Of a DNA stretch of 44,752 nucleotides, positions 11,661 to 20,828 are shown one piece after another; the first letter of the stretch is position 1; each line of letters opens with the position of its first letter. The translations under genes were made by a program, and so were the position numbers. Source of the DNA: Pirellulaceae bacterium (GTDB lineage Bacteria; Planctomycetota; Planctomycetia; Pirellulales; Pirellulaceae); NCBI GenBank assembly GCA_024102795.1, contig JAGFJK010000044.1:1-44752 (forward strand), read 5' to 3'. The notes under the pieces were generated by a model. That model worked only from the letters and a program-made list of their open reading frames with translations. It was not told where the DNA came from and ran no database searches.

Positions 11661-11860
11661 ACCAATGACAACGTACCCGTTCATGGCGATTCGTCACTCC
11701 GATAGGCGACAAGGACTCAATCGATCACGTCTGGCCCCCTCCCCGCTTCGGGATCGTGCAGCTTTTGAGTTACTTTGCTGAGGGAATTTGGCGTGACAAC
11801 CGAGGGAAACTTGGACTGCCTCCGCTCCGACGAGCGCTCCCCCTGGAAATCCCTCTGGCC

Positions 11861-11883
11861 CCCTCCCCGGCTTCCGGGGAGGG
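11861..11883. repeat. Perfect 10-bp hairpin, C/G-rich
   Basis: CCCTCCCCGG, loop CTT, CCGGGGAGGG. It is flanked by further CCCCTCCCC and GGGGAGGGG tracts at 11743-11895. There is no T run, so termination is unlikely; it looks like a dispersed intergenic palindrome. The rest of 11520-12059 has no recognisable gene. Confidence 0.6.
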
Positions 11884-12147
11884 CTGGGGAGGGGCTGCTG
11901 TACACCCTGTTTTGACGCAGCCGGCACCTGATGGAATCACCCAACACCTGTCGCACTCAAGAATTCAGATCCTCAAATGATGTTCGACTCATTCGAAATC
12001 CGCGTCCCGCGAGTAGCCAAGTGCGAATGGAGCGAATTGCTTTGATCCATAGTCCCGCAGGTCACTCCGTGAGCAGACAGGCGAGCGGCAGGCGTGGTAC
12101 GCTGGGTTGTGTACCGATGCACACTATTGTCGTGCGGGAGGACATCG

Positions 12148-12838
12148 ATGCCAGCTCAAGCCAGAAACCAGGTTGTCCGCAATGGCGAGATCGCGGTCTA
12201 CCACTGTTGGTCGCGGTGCGTGCAGCGAGCGTTCCTGTGCGGCCAGGATTCGTACACGGGCGACGATTACGATTATCGGCGCAACTGGATTGAGAAGCTG
12301 CTGGAATACCAGGCCGGAGTGTTCGCGGTCGACGTGGGCAACCATAGTGTGCTGTCGAACCACATGCACCTGATCGCTCGCACGAGGCCCGACATCGCGG
12401 CCGAGTGGTCGGACGAGGAGGTGGCTTGCCGCTGGAAGCTGGCCTGGCCGGAGTGGAATCCGGACTAGCAACGATGGGTGCGGGAGCCGACGAGTGTAGA
12501 GCGATTGTCCCCAATCGCTTGCGGCAGTGTAGAGCGATTGTCCCCAATCGCTCCCTGCGTAACGCACACATCCGGCGCCAAAGAACCCGATTGGGGACAA
12601 TCGGGCTACACTGCGAGCAACGCTTCGGATGCGGGAAATCCTGGATGAGCAGGCGTTGCTGAAGGACGCCTGGCTGGCACCGATCTGTTCGGGCGGGTTG
12701 CTGATTACGCAGGGCGTTGGGGAAGTGGCTGGCGGCTCGTCGACGCTGGAAGTTACTGGCGAGGTCAAAGCTGCGCTGCCGGACTCGCCGCGAGTGGACT
12801 CCGAGCGGGTCGAAACTTGTGCCAAAGTCGCTGCCGGA
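12148..12838 (+). pseudogene. RAYT transposase (Y1/IS200-like), copy A, broken
   Basis: GGGAGGA precedes ATG 12148 by six bases. The first 106 codons are open: MPAQARNQVVRNGEIAVYHC and WSRCVQRAFLCGQDSYTGDD lead to the HUH metal site in LSNHMHLIARTRPDIAAEWS. TAG at 12466-12468 replaces the CAG seen at the same point in copy D. A REP array then replaces the middle of the gene. After it QRFGC is followed by a one-base deletion relative to copy D. A further deletion of about 190 bases lies between two CTGCTGA-like repeats, and it removes the YVDMN motif with the probable catalytic tyrosine. The end (AWLAPICSGGLLITQGVGEV) still aligns with copy D. RAYTs mobilise REP palindromes; this one cannot be active. 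Confidence 0.85.
12494..12612 (+). repeat. REP/BIME-like array inside RAYT copy A
   Basis: Two direct units GTGTAGAGCGATTG plus TCCCCAATCGCT (stem AGCGATTG/CAATCGCT), a small hairpin TGCGTAACGCA, then the inverted relative CCCGATTGGGGACAATCGGG followed by CTACACT. Outer GTGTAG and CTACAC are themselves complementary, so the whole is an inverted REP pair. It sits at the same residue position as the array in copy D. Confidence 0.85.
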
Positions 12839-13160
12839 GCACGCCAGCCTCCCATTATCCGTCGTTCCGCAACCCCGCAATCTCGAGCGGTCCGCTCGGC
12901 GTGCAAGAATGCCGCGCCTCGAAGCTGCCTATCGCGGCCCTTCGCGCCCGTTGGCCGTCGCTTCCAGCCGGCTTGCCGCAGGCCGCCCCCTCACTTTTCC
13001 CCTCTGACGGACCACCCGCTCACCACTCCAACCGCTGATCCCGTCGCCCAGCCGTTTAAACCATGGGTGTCTGACCTTTCACTGCCATGACTATTCGACA
13101 TGCCGTCGACTCCGGTTGCTGAAAGATGACGTTCACGACGAATCGAGGTAGAATATTCGC

Positions 13161-13487
13161 ATGGCAACCGAACCGATAATTACAAAGCACATTGTTGAAA
13201 CCCCTGGCACGTGCGGCGGCAAGCCTCGCGTCACTGGGACGAGAATTCGCGTTCAGGACATTGTGCTTTGGACGGAGCAAGGCCGATCTCCTGACGAAAT
13301 CGTCACGGAGTACCCGCAGCTTACGCACGGGGACGTTCATGCCGCACTGACGTACTACCACGACAATCGTGCACGGATCGAAGAACAAATCCGCGACGCG
13401 GATGGCCTTGTCGAGAGATTGATGGCAGACCCGAAGATGCGGGCACCGCAAGGTAGGGATGCCGATGGAAATCAAGTATCATCTTGA
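13161..13487 (+). CDS. DUF433 antitoxin-like protein
   Basis: 108 residues. HIVETPGTCGGKPRVTGTRI followed by RVQDIVLWTEQGRSPDEIVT is the signature of the DUF433 family, small helix-turn-helix-like proteins that pair with PIN-like toxins. GAGGT lies about eleven bases upstream of ATG 13161, with TAGAAT between them as a possible -10 element. The next gene begins inside its last codons (13459), a translational coupling typical of toxin-antitoxin pairs. The probable role is to bind DNA and neutralise the DUF5615 partner. The gene begins 80 bases after the tail of RAYT copy A, which supports acquisition as accessory DNA. Confidence 0.85.
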   Translation: MATEPIITKHIVETPGTCGGKPRVTGTRIRVQDIVLWTEQGRSPDEIVTEYPQLTHGDVHAALTYYHDNRARIEEQIRDADGLVERLMADPKMRAPQGRDADGNQVSS

Positions 13488-13809
13488 CGAGAGCGTTGCC
13501 AACGCAGTGGCAAACGGACTGCAGCATCGAGGCATCGACGTCACGACGTCCCGTCAGGCCGGATTGGTTGGGGCCTCTGACCGCGAACAGCTCGAGTACG
13601 CCGCTCGGGAGGGGCGGGTCCTCGTTACTCACGATGATGACTTCCTACGACTGCACGCGTTGGGAAGCCAACATGCCGGAATCGCGTATGCCCATCAAAA
13701 GCGACTGACGATCGGTCAAACCGTTTTGGCACTCGTCGCGATGCACCGTAGGCAATCCGCCGAGTCGATCGCAGGCAGTGTCGAATTCCTGCAATCCCAT
13801 CGGTTCTGA
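13459..13809 (+). CDS. DUF5615 PIN-like toxin
   Basis: 116 residues. EIKYHLDESVANAVANGLQH then TTSRQAGLVGASDREQLEYA and VLVTHDDDFLRLHAL show the conserved acidic positions (LDE, ASD, THDDDF) of DUF5615/Mut7-C-like PIN nucleases. It overlaps the DUF433 gene by 29 bases. ATG 13459 and ATG 13465 are both possible; AGGTAGGG just upstream fits 13465 slightly better. It is predicted to cut RNA and be held in check by its partner. The pair appears intact. Confidence 0.85.
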   Translation: MPMEIKYHLDESVANAVANGLQHRGIDVTTSRQAGLVGASDREQLEYAAREGRVLVTHDDDFLRLHALGSQHAGIAYAHQKRLTIGQTVLALVAMHRRQSAESIAGSVEFLQSHRF

Positions 13810-13963
13810 AGGGGGTCTTCGATTCGGGGTGTCGTGGCCAACTTATGGTCGAGTCATTTCCATCGTGTCGTCCAAGATCTCGGTGAAGTGCGTCTCTCGT
13901 CGGCAACTTGCGTCGGACTGATTCGCTTCGATACGGACAGGTCGAATACAATTCCGATCTGTC

Positions 13964-14209
13964 CGTGATTCGTGGCTTCACACCGGGAAACTTCTCCAAC
14001 GCGCGCTGGACCACAGCTTCCACGTCGTCCTCCTTGGCGGACTCGCGGATCTCCGCGTGCACGATGAAGCGGCTGTAGCCATCGAGCACAGTGATCGTGA
14101 AGAAAAAGGTGCCGGCCAGATTCCGATAGCAGATGTCCACGTGCCAATGCCGGTGTGGGCCATCCGGCTGCACAAATCCAGTGCCTTTCTTGGATGGCGC
14201 CCAGGAATT
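13964..14209 (-). pseudogene. IS3-type integrase-core (rve) fragment
   Basis: About 80 residues of a DDE transposase: HWHVDICYRNLAGTFFFTIT, VLDGYSRFIVHAEIRESAKE, DDVEAVVQRALEKFPGVKPR. These match the first catalytic-Asp strand region of IS3-family integrase cores. The following DNG/second-Asp region is absent; the sequence becomes unrelated at about 13963. No start codon belongs to it. Its upstream end abuts the HlyD fragment at 14216, so this insertion or its excision probably truncated that gene. Confidence 0.75.
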
Positions 14210-14215
14210 CCGGTC

Positions 14216-14345
14216 GCAGCCGGTGGAAATCGGCATCAGCGACGGCCGCGAAACCGAAATCATCCAGGGCCTGAGCGCTGGCGACCAGCTGGTCGTCTAC
14301 CGCACCGATCAGGTCCGTCCCGGCGTGCGGGTGCGGAGTGGCTAA
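14216..14345 (+). pseudogene. HlyD/MFP 3'-end fragment, duplicate of 32475-32604
   Basis: QPVEIGISDGRETEIIQGLS followed by AGDQLVVYRTDQVRPGVRVR and a stop is nearly identical to the last ~43 residues of the intact HlyD adaptor at 31402-32604. DNA identity continues past the stop into the leader of the kinase gene (14346-14578 with 32605-32843). All upstream HlyD sequence is missing, replaced by the IS3-type fragment. Confidence 0.9.
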
Positions 14346-14390
14346 GTGCCCGTCCCAAGCACCTCGCCGTACGGCGGACTTCCAGTCGAA

Positions 14391-14418
14391 GCGCCCGACG
14401 GACTTCCAAGTCCGTCGG
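14391..14418. repeat. Hairpin between HlyD fragment and kinase
   Basis: GCCCGACGGACTT, loop CC, AAGTCCGTCGGGC: a perfect 13-bp stem. The duplicate at 32676-32703 is degraded. No T run follows on the plus strand, so it may be a weak terminator or an mRNA-stabilising hairpin. A direct repeat GGCTGAGGGCGACACGCC x2 lies at 14514-14548 and is not present in the duplicate. Confidence 0.6.
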
Positions 14419-14611
14419 GCTTCCGCTTCACAGACAACGCCTCCGCACGCCGACAACTGCGACGGCGCTCGAACGGCCGCGGGTTGCTCCCCGCGTCCCC
14501 ATCGCCGACAATGGCTGAGGGCGACACGCCGGCTGAGGGCGACACGCCCGTCGGGTCACTTGGACCTTCGCGGCGGCAAGAGGTATGGGGGCGCGCGAGG
14601 AGAAGACCAGC

Positions 14612-16411
14612 ATGGCGAAGAGCGATCGGCCCGATCCACGACCGTCGGCACCACCTCGGGAGGCCGTTCCGTCTTTGGACACCGACAGTGTCGCGGACGC
14701 GACGACCGATTGGAGAACCGGCGGCGGAGCGGCGGGGCTCGCGCCTTCGAGCTGCGTGGACGGCGGCGTGCCGCGCGCGTTTGGTCGCTACCGGATCCTC
14801 GAACGCGTGGGATCCGGGGGCATGGGAACGGTCTACAGCGGGCTCGATCCGGAACTGGACCGGCAGGTCGCGGTGAAGGTACCGCACTTCCAGGGAAGCA
14901 ACACGGGCCTGGCCCGGCAGCGTTTCCTGCGCGAGGCCCGCGCGGCGGCCAAGGTTCGCCATCCGCACATCTGTCCGATCTATGACGTGGGCCAGCAGGA
15001 AGGCATTCCGTTCGTCGTGATGGCCTTCGTCCACGGGCGGTCATTGGCCGAGACGTTCAAGTGCCAACAAATGCCCGAGCCGCGGCAAGCCGTGCTGCTG
15101 GTCTCCCAACTGCTCGAGGCGCTGCGCGCGTTGCATGCGGCGGGTATCATTCATCGTGATCTCAAGCCGGGCAATGTGCTCCTGGACCAGGACGGCCGGG
15201 CGTTGCTGACCGATTTCGGGCTCGCCCAGTCGCAATGGGACCAGGCGCAGCTGACGGCTCCGGGCGGCATTTCGGGCACGCCGTCGTTCATGTCGCCCGA
15301 GCAGGCCCGCGGCGAACCTCTCGACGAACGCACCGATATCTACAGCCTGGGAGTGGTGCTGTACTGGCTGCTCAGCGGCCAGCTTCCCTTTCACGGCTCG
15401 GCGCTCGAAGTCCTGCACCAGGTCGCCAGCCAGGCGCCGCCTTCGCTGTCGGAAGTCTCGCCGGGCATCGACGCCGAACTGGAGGCAATTGTGCGACATG
15501 CCACGGCCCATGCAGTCGAACAGCGGTACGCGGACGCCGGCTCATTCCAGGCCGCGCTGGAAACCTGGCTGGCGAATCATTCCGGCTCACCGGCGTCGCA
15601 CCCGTTCGCCGGGCAGCGCGTTGGGTGGCGGCGATACGGATCGATGATCGCAGCCGCGGCGGTGATCCTGGCCGTTGCGCTGGCCGCGGCGACGATCTGG
15701 TGGCGTTCGATGGGCACAGCGCGACCTGCGCCGGAAACGCCAACGGCCGACCAGCCGACGACTGCGCCCGCAACCGCCCAGACTCCGGTTCCGCCGACGC
15801 TCCCGTTGACGGGAGAATTTCAGCTGCGCGTTTGGGATGATCTGAGCAAACAGGGAATCGCGGTCGATCAGCCGGGCGCCCTTCCGATTCACAATGGCGA
15901 CGGGTTAAGGCTGGATGTGCGGCTCAGCGAGCCAGCCTTCGTCTACATCGTCTGGGTCGACGCTTCGGGCGCAACGACGCCGGTGTATCCTTGGAATCCT
16001 ATTGAGGGACATACGTGGGCCACTCCAAGGCCCGTACAGCGCCCGGCGTCGCGACTGTTCGTGCCGAGTCTGGAGTTGCGGGAGGGATTCATCGCCGACG
16101 GCCCGCCCGGCTTGGATACGGTCGTGATGTGCGCTCGGCGAACGCCGCTGCCCGTTTCGATCGACTTGCGGCCTTTGCTGGGCAACATCAGCCAGGCGGA
16201 GTTCCACCACGAGTCGGAAGTCGTGTGGCTGGAACTGCGGGATGATCAGCCGACCGCCGAATACTTCCACAGGCCCATGAATCGCGGCATCCAGATCGGC
16301 GAATCGAAGAAACTGGACGAACCGATCGTGGACGTCCTGCGGCGACTGACTCCGCACTTTGAATTGGTCCAGGCCGTGCGTTTCGCTCGCGTCGCCGCGG
16401 TCGCCGAGTAA
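14612..16411 (+). CDS. Membrane serine/threonine kinase with DUF4384-like extracytoplasmic domain
   Basis: ATG 14612 is chosen because GGAG lies about ten bases upstream; the protein is then 599 residues. The kinase domain has GSGGMG from Gly67, Lys89 in AVKVPH, HRDLKPGN with Asp183, DFG at 201 and GTPSFMSPEQARG. It is followed by one membrane segment (MIAAAAVILAVALAAATIWW), a Pro/Thr-rich linker, and a C-terminal domain with FQLRVWDDLSKQG, PAFVYIVWVDASGATTPVYP and DTVVMCARRTPLP. That domain resembles DUF4384, often found on bacterial kinases and TPR/caspase-like proteins. The CHAT gene starts 55 bases downstream. The duplicate of the HlyD end just upstream shows that this gene once followed an ABC exporter operon. 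The kinase appears complete and catalytically competent. Confidence 0.92.
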   Translation: MAKSDRPDPRPSAPPREAVPSLDTDSVADATTDWRTGGGAAGLAPSSCVDGGVPRAFGRYRILERVGSGGMGTVYSGLDPELDRQVAVKVPHFQGSNTGLARQRFLREARAAAKVRHPHICPIYDVGQQEGIPFVVMAFVHGRSLAETFKCQQMPEPRQAVLLVSQLLEALRALHAAGIIHRDLKPGNVLLDQDGRALLTDFGLAQSQWDQAQLTAPGGISGTPSFMSPEQARGEPLDERTDIYSLGVVLYWLLSGQLPFHGSALEVLHQVASQAPPSLSEVSPGIDAELEAIVRHATAHAVEQRYADAGSFQAALETWLANHSGSPASHPFAGQRVGWRRYGSMIAAAAVILAVALAAATIWWRSMGTARPAPETPTADQPTTAPATAQTPVPPTLPLTGEFQLRVWDDLSKQGIAVDQPGALPIHNGDGLRLDVRLSEPAFVYIVWVDASGATTPVYPWNPIEGHTWATPRPVQRPASRLFVPSLELREGFIADGPPGLDTVVMCARRTPLPVSIDLRPLLGNISQAEFHHESEVVWLELRDDQPTAEYFHRPMNRGIQIGESKKLDEPIVDVLRRLTPHFELVQAVRFARVAAVAE

Positions 16412-16466
16412 TCGAAGTTTTCCGGCGTCGCTGCCACTTCCAGCCACAAGACCCAGGAGGCCTGTC

Positions 16467-19400
16467 ATGAACGCTCGCAGCGCAGGGACCGCGGTTCTCG
16501 CACGCTACATGCCGCTGGTCGGGATGCTGGCCGCGGCATTTTGGTCGGCCGCGGCGCGAGCGGACGAGCGAATCGCACTGACTGCCGACGTGACCGTCCA
16601 GGATGGAAAGCTGGACGCCAACGCGCCGATCGATCCGCGGCTGGAGCGGCCCGGTTACAGCCGGCGATACACGGTGCGTTTCGAGCAGGGGAAGTTTTAT
16701 CTGATCGACCTTCACAGCTATGCTTTCGACTCCTGCCTGCGGCTGGAGGACGCTGGCGGCGACAAGTTGCAAGCGGCCGATGGAGGCGGGAAGGACACCG
16801 ACGCGCGCATGCTGTTTCAGTGCGCGGAAACGGCCGAGTATCAGCTGGTGTCGGCGTCGGAGGGCACCGGGGACGGGGGACCCTTTGAGCTGCGGATTCA
16901 GCGATTCGAAACCGCCGAGGCGGCGCGGGAGGCAGTTCGTGTCGAGAACCAGATGATCGTCGCCTGGAATCGCAAGGTGCGGGACATTCGCGATTTGAAC
17001 CAGCGGGTGATTGGCCTGTGGGAGCGCGGCGAACTGGATGCCGCCCTGCCACTGTCGCAACGGGCGGCGCGGGACAGCGCCGAATTGCTGCCGCCCGCCC
17101 ATCCGGAGGCCTTCGACAGCGCGACCGTGCTGGCGGTGGTTTATGCCAATCTGGGCCGGATCGACGAAGGGATTCCGTTCGCCGAGCGCGCTTTGGAGCT
17201 GGCCGCCCATGCCGGCAAGCAGCACTCACGGTACGCCATGGCGCTGAACAACCTGGCTTACTTGCATCAGCAGGCGGGCGCTTACGACAAGGCGCTGCCG
17301 CTGTTTCAACAGTCGCACGCTCTGCAACAGGCGGCCGGCAAGCTGGATTCGGCGTATGCCTCGAGCATCAACAACCTGGCCTACATCCACTGGCTGATGG
17401 GGCGTCACGAACAGGCCGAGCCGCTGTACCTGCGGACGCTGGAGGTGTACGAGAAACTTGGCGAGCGGTCACCGAACTACGCCATCACGCTGAACAACCT
17501 GGCGAATCTCTACCGCGAGCTGGGCCGCTACGACCAGTCGCTGCCGATGATGCGGCGAGCGTTGAACGAGTCGCGCCGGTTCGGCGAATCGCACCCCGCG
17601 CGTGCCATCAGCCTGAACGACCTGGGAACGATTCACGCCGAGTTGGGGGAGTTGGAGCAAGCCGCCGAGTTTCTGCGCGAGGCCGTCCAGGTGCGGGCGG
17701 AACTCGGCAAGCGTACGCCCGAATACGCCAAGAGCGCGGCCAACCTGTCGATGGTCTACCGCGAAATGGGTCGCCTGGACGACGCCATCTCGCTGGCGGG
17801 CGAGGCCGCCGCCATCTTCGAGGAACTGGGCTTGAGGAACATTGAGTACGCGTTCAGCTTGTTGAACCTGAGCGCGGCGCACTTCGGCGGTAAGGACTAC
17901 GAACGGGCGCTGGATGTGGCCCGCAAGGCCCAGCCGCTGCTCGCTCGCCTCGACGAACGCGGCATGTATCACGCCCTGCTGCTGAACAACATGGCCCTCT
18001 GTCACGCCCGGCTGGATCAACCTCGGCGCGCGCTGGAGCTGCTCACCGAAGCCTCGACCTTGTCCGCTTCCCTGGGCGACCATCATCCTCGCAACGCGCT
18101 GGTCTTGTTCAACATGGCGGCCAACCACTACGAACTCGGTGAATACGAACAGGCGGTGGAACGAGCCGAACGGTCGTTGCGAGCGGAACGGGAAGTACTG
18201 GATCGAACGTTTTCGGTGCTGAGTTCTCGGCAACGCCGCAGCCAGCTGGTGTGGCGGCGGCTCAACCTGGATCTGTATTTCAGTTGCGCCGTGGCGGCCG
18301 GGCGGCCGGCAAGTGAGATCTACCAGCAGGCCCTGTCCTGGAAGGGAGTCGAATTCGCTCGCATCGCCGAGGAGAGCGCGGCGCGGGATCAACCGCAACT
18401 CGCACCGCTGATCGATCAGCTCCGCCGGGAGCGAAGCCGCCTGGCCCGCCTGTACTTCGGCGCCCGGCCAGGGGAGGAATCGCTGGCCGGTGACGGCGGC
18501 CGGTTGAAGGACGTCGAGCGCCGACTGGTGGAGCTGGAACAACAACTGGCCGAGGCGAGCCAGCCCTTCCGCGGTTTGCGCCAACTGCAAGCGGCGACCC
18601 CGTCCCGAGTGGCGGATGCCTTGCCGCCGGGCGCCGCGTTCGTCGATTACCAGTTCTACGATCATTACCAGGACGACAACCAGGCCGCGGAGACCAGCTC
18701 GGAGCGGCGTCTGCTGGCTTTCGTGTTTTCCGAACCAGGCTCCGCCCCCGCGCTGTTGCAACTGGGAAGCGCCGAACCGATTGAGGATTTAGTCACGCGC
18801 TGGCGCGAGGCAGCGACCGCAAGCGGCGATCCGCGTGAACTTCAACAGCTTGGTCGGCAATTGCGGCAGCACATCTGGCAGCCACTGGCGGACCACGTTC
18901 GCGGCTCCGACACGGTGTTCGTCGCGCCTGACGGCGTCCTGTGCCAGCTGCCATTGGCCGCGCTGCCCGATGACGCCGGCCGGGGGTTTCTGGTCGAGCA
19001 GACTGCGATCGGCTACTTTGTGTCCGGACAGCACCTGCTGGCCGCCCACACGCTGACTCCGGCCGGAGAGGGCACGGGACTGCTCACTGTCGGCGACTTG
19101 GACTACGGTCAAGGGGCACTGGCTCGGCTGCCGGGGACCAGGTCCGAATCGGAACGCGTCGCCCAGCTGTTTCGGCGGTCGGAGCGGAATGATTCGGCTC
19201 GAATCGAAGAGCTGAACGGAGCGGCGGACAAGCCCTTGTTCCTCAAGGCCATCCTGCCGTCCGAGGACCGAAAGCCCTGGAAGTACGTGCACGTGGCCAC
19301 CCACGGCCGATTTGAGGAGTCGAGCCCCGCGGCGGTGGCGGCCGGGGGGACCAACGGCGCGTTGAACTCGGCGCCCAGTGGCCGCGAATTGCTGTTCGTC

Positions 19401-19901
19401 GACGAGTCTCTGCTGCGCTGCAGCCTGGCGCTGGCCGGGGCGAACACCAATCCGTCGGAGGGCCTGTTGAGCGGCAAGGAGATCGCGTCGCTGGATTTGC
19501 GGGGCGTCGATCTGGTGGTGCTTAGCGCCTGTGAAACGGGACTCGGCAAGATCCAGCGGGGAGAGGGAGTGCTGGGATTGCAGCAGGCGTTTCAACGGGC
19601 CGGCGCGCAAACGCTGATCGCCAGTTTGTGGAGTGTGGACGACGCCGCGACCAGCCTGCTGATGGAACACTTCTTTCGCAATCTGTGGCAGGGCCGGATG
19701 TCCAAACTGGAGGCGCTGCGGCAGGCGCAGCTCACGATCATCCGCCAGCCGGAATTGGTGGCGGAACGGCGTCGGGAGTTACGAAGCGAACTGGCGCAGC
19801 GCGGCATTCAGATCGGCAAGTCGATCCGTTTGCCCGACGCCGAAGAGCCCGCGCCGCCCGCCGTTTGGGCCGCGTTCGTGCTGAGCGGCGCCGGCAACTG
19901 A
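16467..19901 (+). CDS. Secreted PPC-TPR-CHAT protease
   Basis: AGGAGG eight bases upstream fixes ATG 16467; 1144 residues. Residues 1-33 are a signal peptide ending AARA. Residues ~38-155 look like a PPC-type beta domain (RYTVRFEQGKFYLIDLHSYA, MLFQCAETAEYQLVSA). About eleven TPR units follow (for example YAMALNNLAYLHQQAGAYDK and YAITLNNLANLYRELGRYDQ), then a helical linker and a C-terminal CHAT caspase-like domain with VHVATHGRFEESSP (His946) and LVVLSACETGLGKIQRGEGV (Cys1022). LIASLWSVDDAATSLLMEHF is also typical of CHAT. Both catalytic residues are present. It is the second gene of a two-gene unit with the DUF4384 kinase. TPRs probably bind a protein or peptide that triggers proteolysis; the target is unknown. 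A decayed copy of its N-terminus lies at 33066-33441. Confidence 0.93.
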   Translation: MNARSAGTAVLARYMPLVGMLAAAFWSAAARADERIALTADVTVQDGKLDANAPIDPRLERPGYSRRYTVRFEQGKFYLIDLHSYAFDSCLRLEDAGGDKLQAADGGGKDTDARMLFQCAETAEYQLVSASEGTGDGGPFELRIQRFETAEAAREAVRVENQMIVAWNRKVRDIRDLNQRVIGLWERGELDAALPLSQRAARDSAELLPPAHPEAFDSATVLAVVYANLGRIDEGIPFAERALELAAHAGKQHSRYAMALNNLAYLHQQAGAYDKALPLFQQSHALQQAAGKLDSAYASSINNLAYIHWLMGRHEQAEPLYLRTLEVYEKLGERSPNYAITLNNLANLYRELGRYDQSLPMMRRALNESRRFGESHPARAISLNDLGTIHAELGELEQAAEFLREAVQVRAELGKRTPEYAKSAANLSMVYREMGRLDDAISLAGEAAAIFEELGLRNIEYAFSLLNLSAAHFGGKDYERALDVARKAQPLLARLDERGMYHALLLNNMALCHARLDQPRRALELLTEASTLSASLGDHHPRNALVLFNMAANHYELGEYEQAVERAERSLRAEREVLDRTFSVLSSRQRRSQLVWRRLNLDLYFSCAVAAGRPASEIYQQALSWKGVEFARIAEESAARDQPQLAPLIDQLRRERSRLARLYFGARPGEESLAGDGGRLKDVERRLVELEQQLAEASQPFRGLRQLQAATPSRVADALPPGAAFVDYQFYDHYQDDNQAAETSSERRLLAFVFSEPGSAPALLQLGSAEPIEDLVTRWREAATASGDPRELQQLGRQLRQHIWQPLADHVRGSDTVFVAPDGVLCQLPLAALPDDAGRGFLVEQTAIGYFVSGQHLLAAHTLTPAGEGTGLLTVGDLDYGQGALARLPGTRSESERVAQLFRRSERNDSARIEELNGAADKPLFLKAILPSEDRKPWKYVHVATHGRFEESSPAAVAAGGTNGALNSAPSGRELLFVDESLLRCSLALAGANTNPSEGLLSGKEIASLDLRGVDLVVLSACETGLGKIQRGEGVLGLQQAFQRAGAQTLIASLWSVDDAATSLLMEHFFRNLWQGRMSKLEALRQAQLTIIRQPELVAERRRELRSELAQRGIQIGKSIRLPDAEEPAPPAVWAAFVLSGAGN

Positions 19902-20184
19902 ATTGGTCAGCGGCTGAACTCGTGTTTTTGAATGGGCGATCGAGAAGTTCTTTAGGCTTGCGTCGCACTGAATAGTCGGCTAACAATGCGGAATTGACTT
20001 CGCGGGCCAGTCAAGACGAGTCTGCGCAAGTTGAACAGTTGGTTAAAAGGCGACGATCCGAAACGACGCGATGGAGCGCCCCGGTCGTGACCAGGCCTAT
20101 TGAGAATCTGCGTGATGCGAGAACCGATTTGGATCAGTCGCTTGATCGGTATGGACAGCGTAGCGTTGGGGCTGTAATCGGATA
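19902..20184. other. Intergenic, no gene recognised
   Basis: Lower GC than the CHAT gene. A 63-codon frame at 19994-20185 has no ribosome binding site and no family likeness. No terminator is evident after CHAT. Confidence 0.4.
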
Positions 20185-20826
20185 ATGACCATGAGCGCGG
20201 AAAGTTTTCCCCGATTGATACTCGATGATCGCTTCAAGGGACTCGTCGTCCTGCGGGAATTTGATGAAGATCTCACGCATCTACACGGACGCATGACGTG
20301 CTCCATCCCCATTTCCGGCAAGTCGCTTTTCGAGGTCATCGGATTTACCAACACGCTGCTGGCGAGCATCGCGCCCAGATTTCGGTTGCACGGCAACAAC
20401 GTGTGCCTGATGCGACCGGACAGACTCGGAACAGGCGTTGATATTCAGTGCCTCCAGCAGTGGATTCAAAGCCATGGATTCGACATTGCCGAGCCGTGTC
20501 AATGCTACTTGGCGACCGCGGAGTCGCCATTCGAGGACGGTTTCTTCAATTGCCTGTGCTTGCGAACGGACGACGCTCACCCGCCGAGAGGTGAACGATC
20601 GCCCACTTGGCAGGTGTTGGCGGCGGGCAGCCGTTCCGCTACGGATACTCTGGTGGATTTCGTCGAGAAAGAAATAACTCGGTGCGAAAAACTTCTCATG
20701 AGTCGTTACGAGCTACCCCACGGAAGGTGTTTCGACGCCGAGAATGCCGATCTCGAGTTCGCTGCATCCGTCATTTCTCCAATCGACTTTCGTATCTGGA
20801 GTAGAACAGTGTCCTATCCGGATTAA
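20185..20826 (+). CDS. Hypothetical protein, 213 residues
   Basis: Not recognised. The frame is open from ATG 20185 (a second ATG at 20191) to TAA 20826. Composition is that of a soluble globular protein: LILDDRFKGLVVLREFDEDL, SGKSLFEVIGFTNTLLASIA, QCLQQWIQSHGFDIAEPCQC. There are several Cys (CQCY, CLCLR). GC content is clearly below that of neighbouring core genes and there is no Shine-Dalgarno, which fits horizontally acquired DNA. It ends directly before an inverted RAYT tail fragment. No signal peptide or membrane segment. A real gene is likely but not certain. Confidence 0.6.
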   Translation: MTMSAESFPRLILDDRFKGLVVLREFDEDLTHLHGRMTCSIPISGKSLFEVIGFTNTLLASIAPRFRLHGNNVCLMRPDRLGTGVDIQCLQQWIQSHGFDIAEPCQCYLATAESPFEDGFFNCLCLRTDDAHPPRGERSPTWQVLAAGSRSATDTLVDFVEKEITRCEKLLMSRYELPHGRCFDAENADLEFAASVISPIDFRIWSRTVSYPD

Positions 20827-20828
20827 TC

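Larger units (their letters stand above)
12060..13081 (+). mobile_element. RAYT element, copy A (5' end intact, internally decayed)
   Basis: Left boundary GGTCACTCCGTGAGCAGAC at 12060 is shared exactly with copy B at 21245, while the sequences outside differ. The element holds a promoter/leader, the transposase pseudogene, an embedded REP array (12494-12612) and a 3' tail (about 12881-13081) that begins near CGGTCCGCTC and ends GGGTGTCTGACCTTTC. The tail recurs in copies B, C, D and, inverted, E. This is the most complete 5' end in the window. Confidence 0.8.

Noticed and set aside
14612-19901. Gasdermin or type III-E CRISPR partner for the TPR-CHAT protease
   Set aside because: No gasdermin-like gene and no Cas gene is present in the window, and the CHAT protein has a signal peptide.
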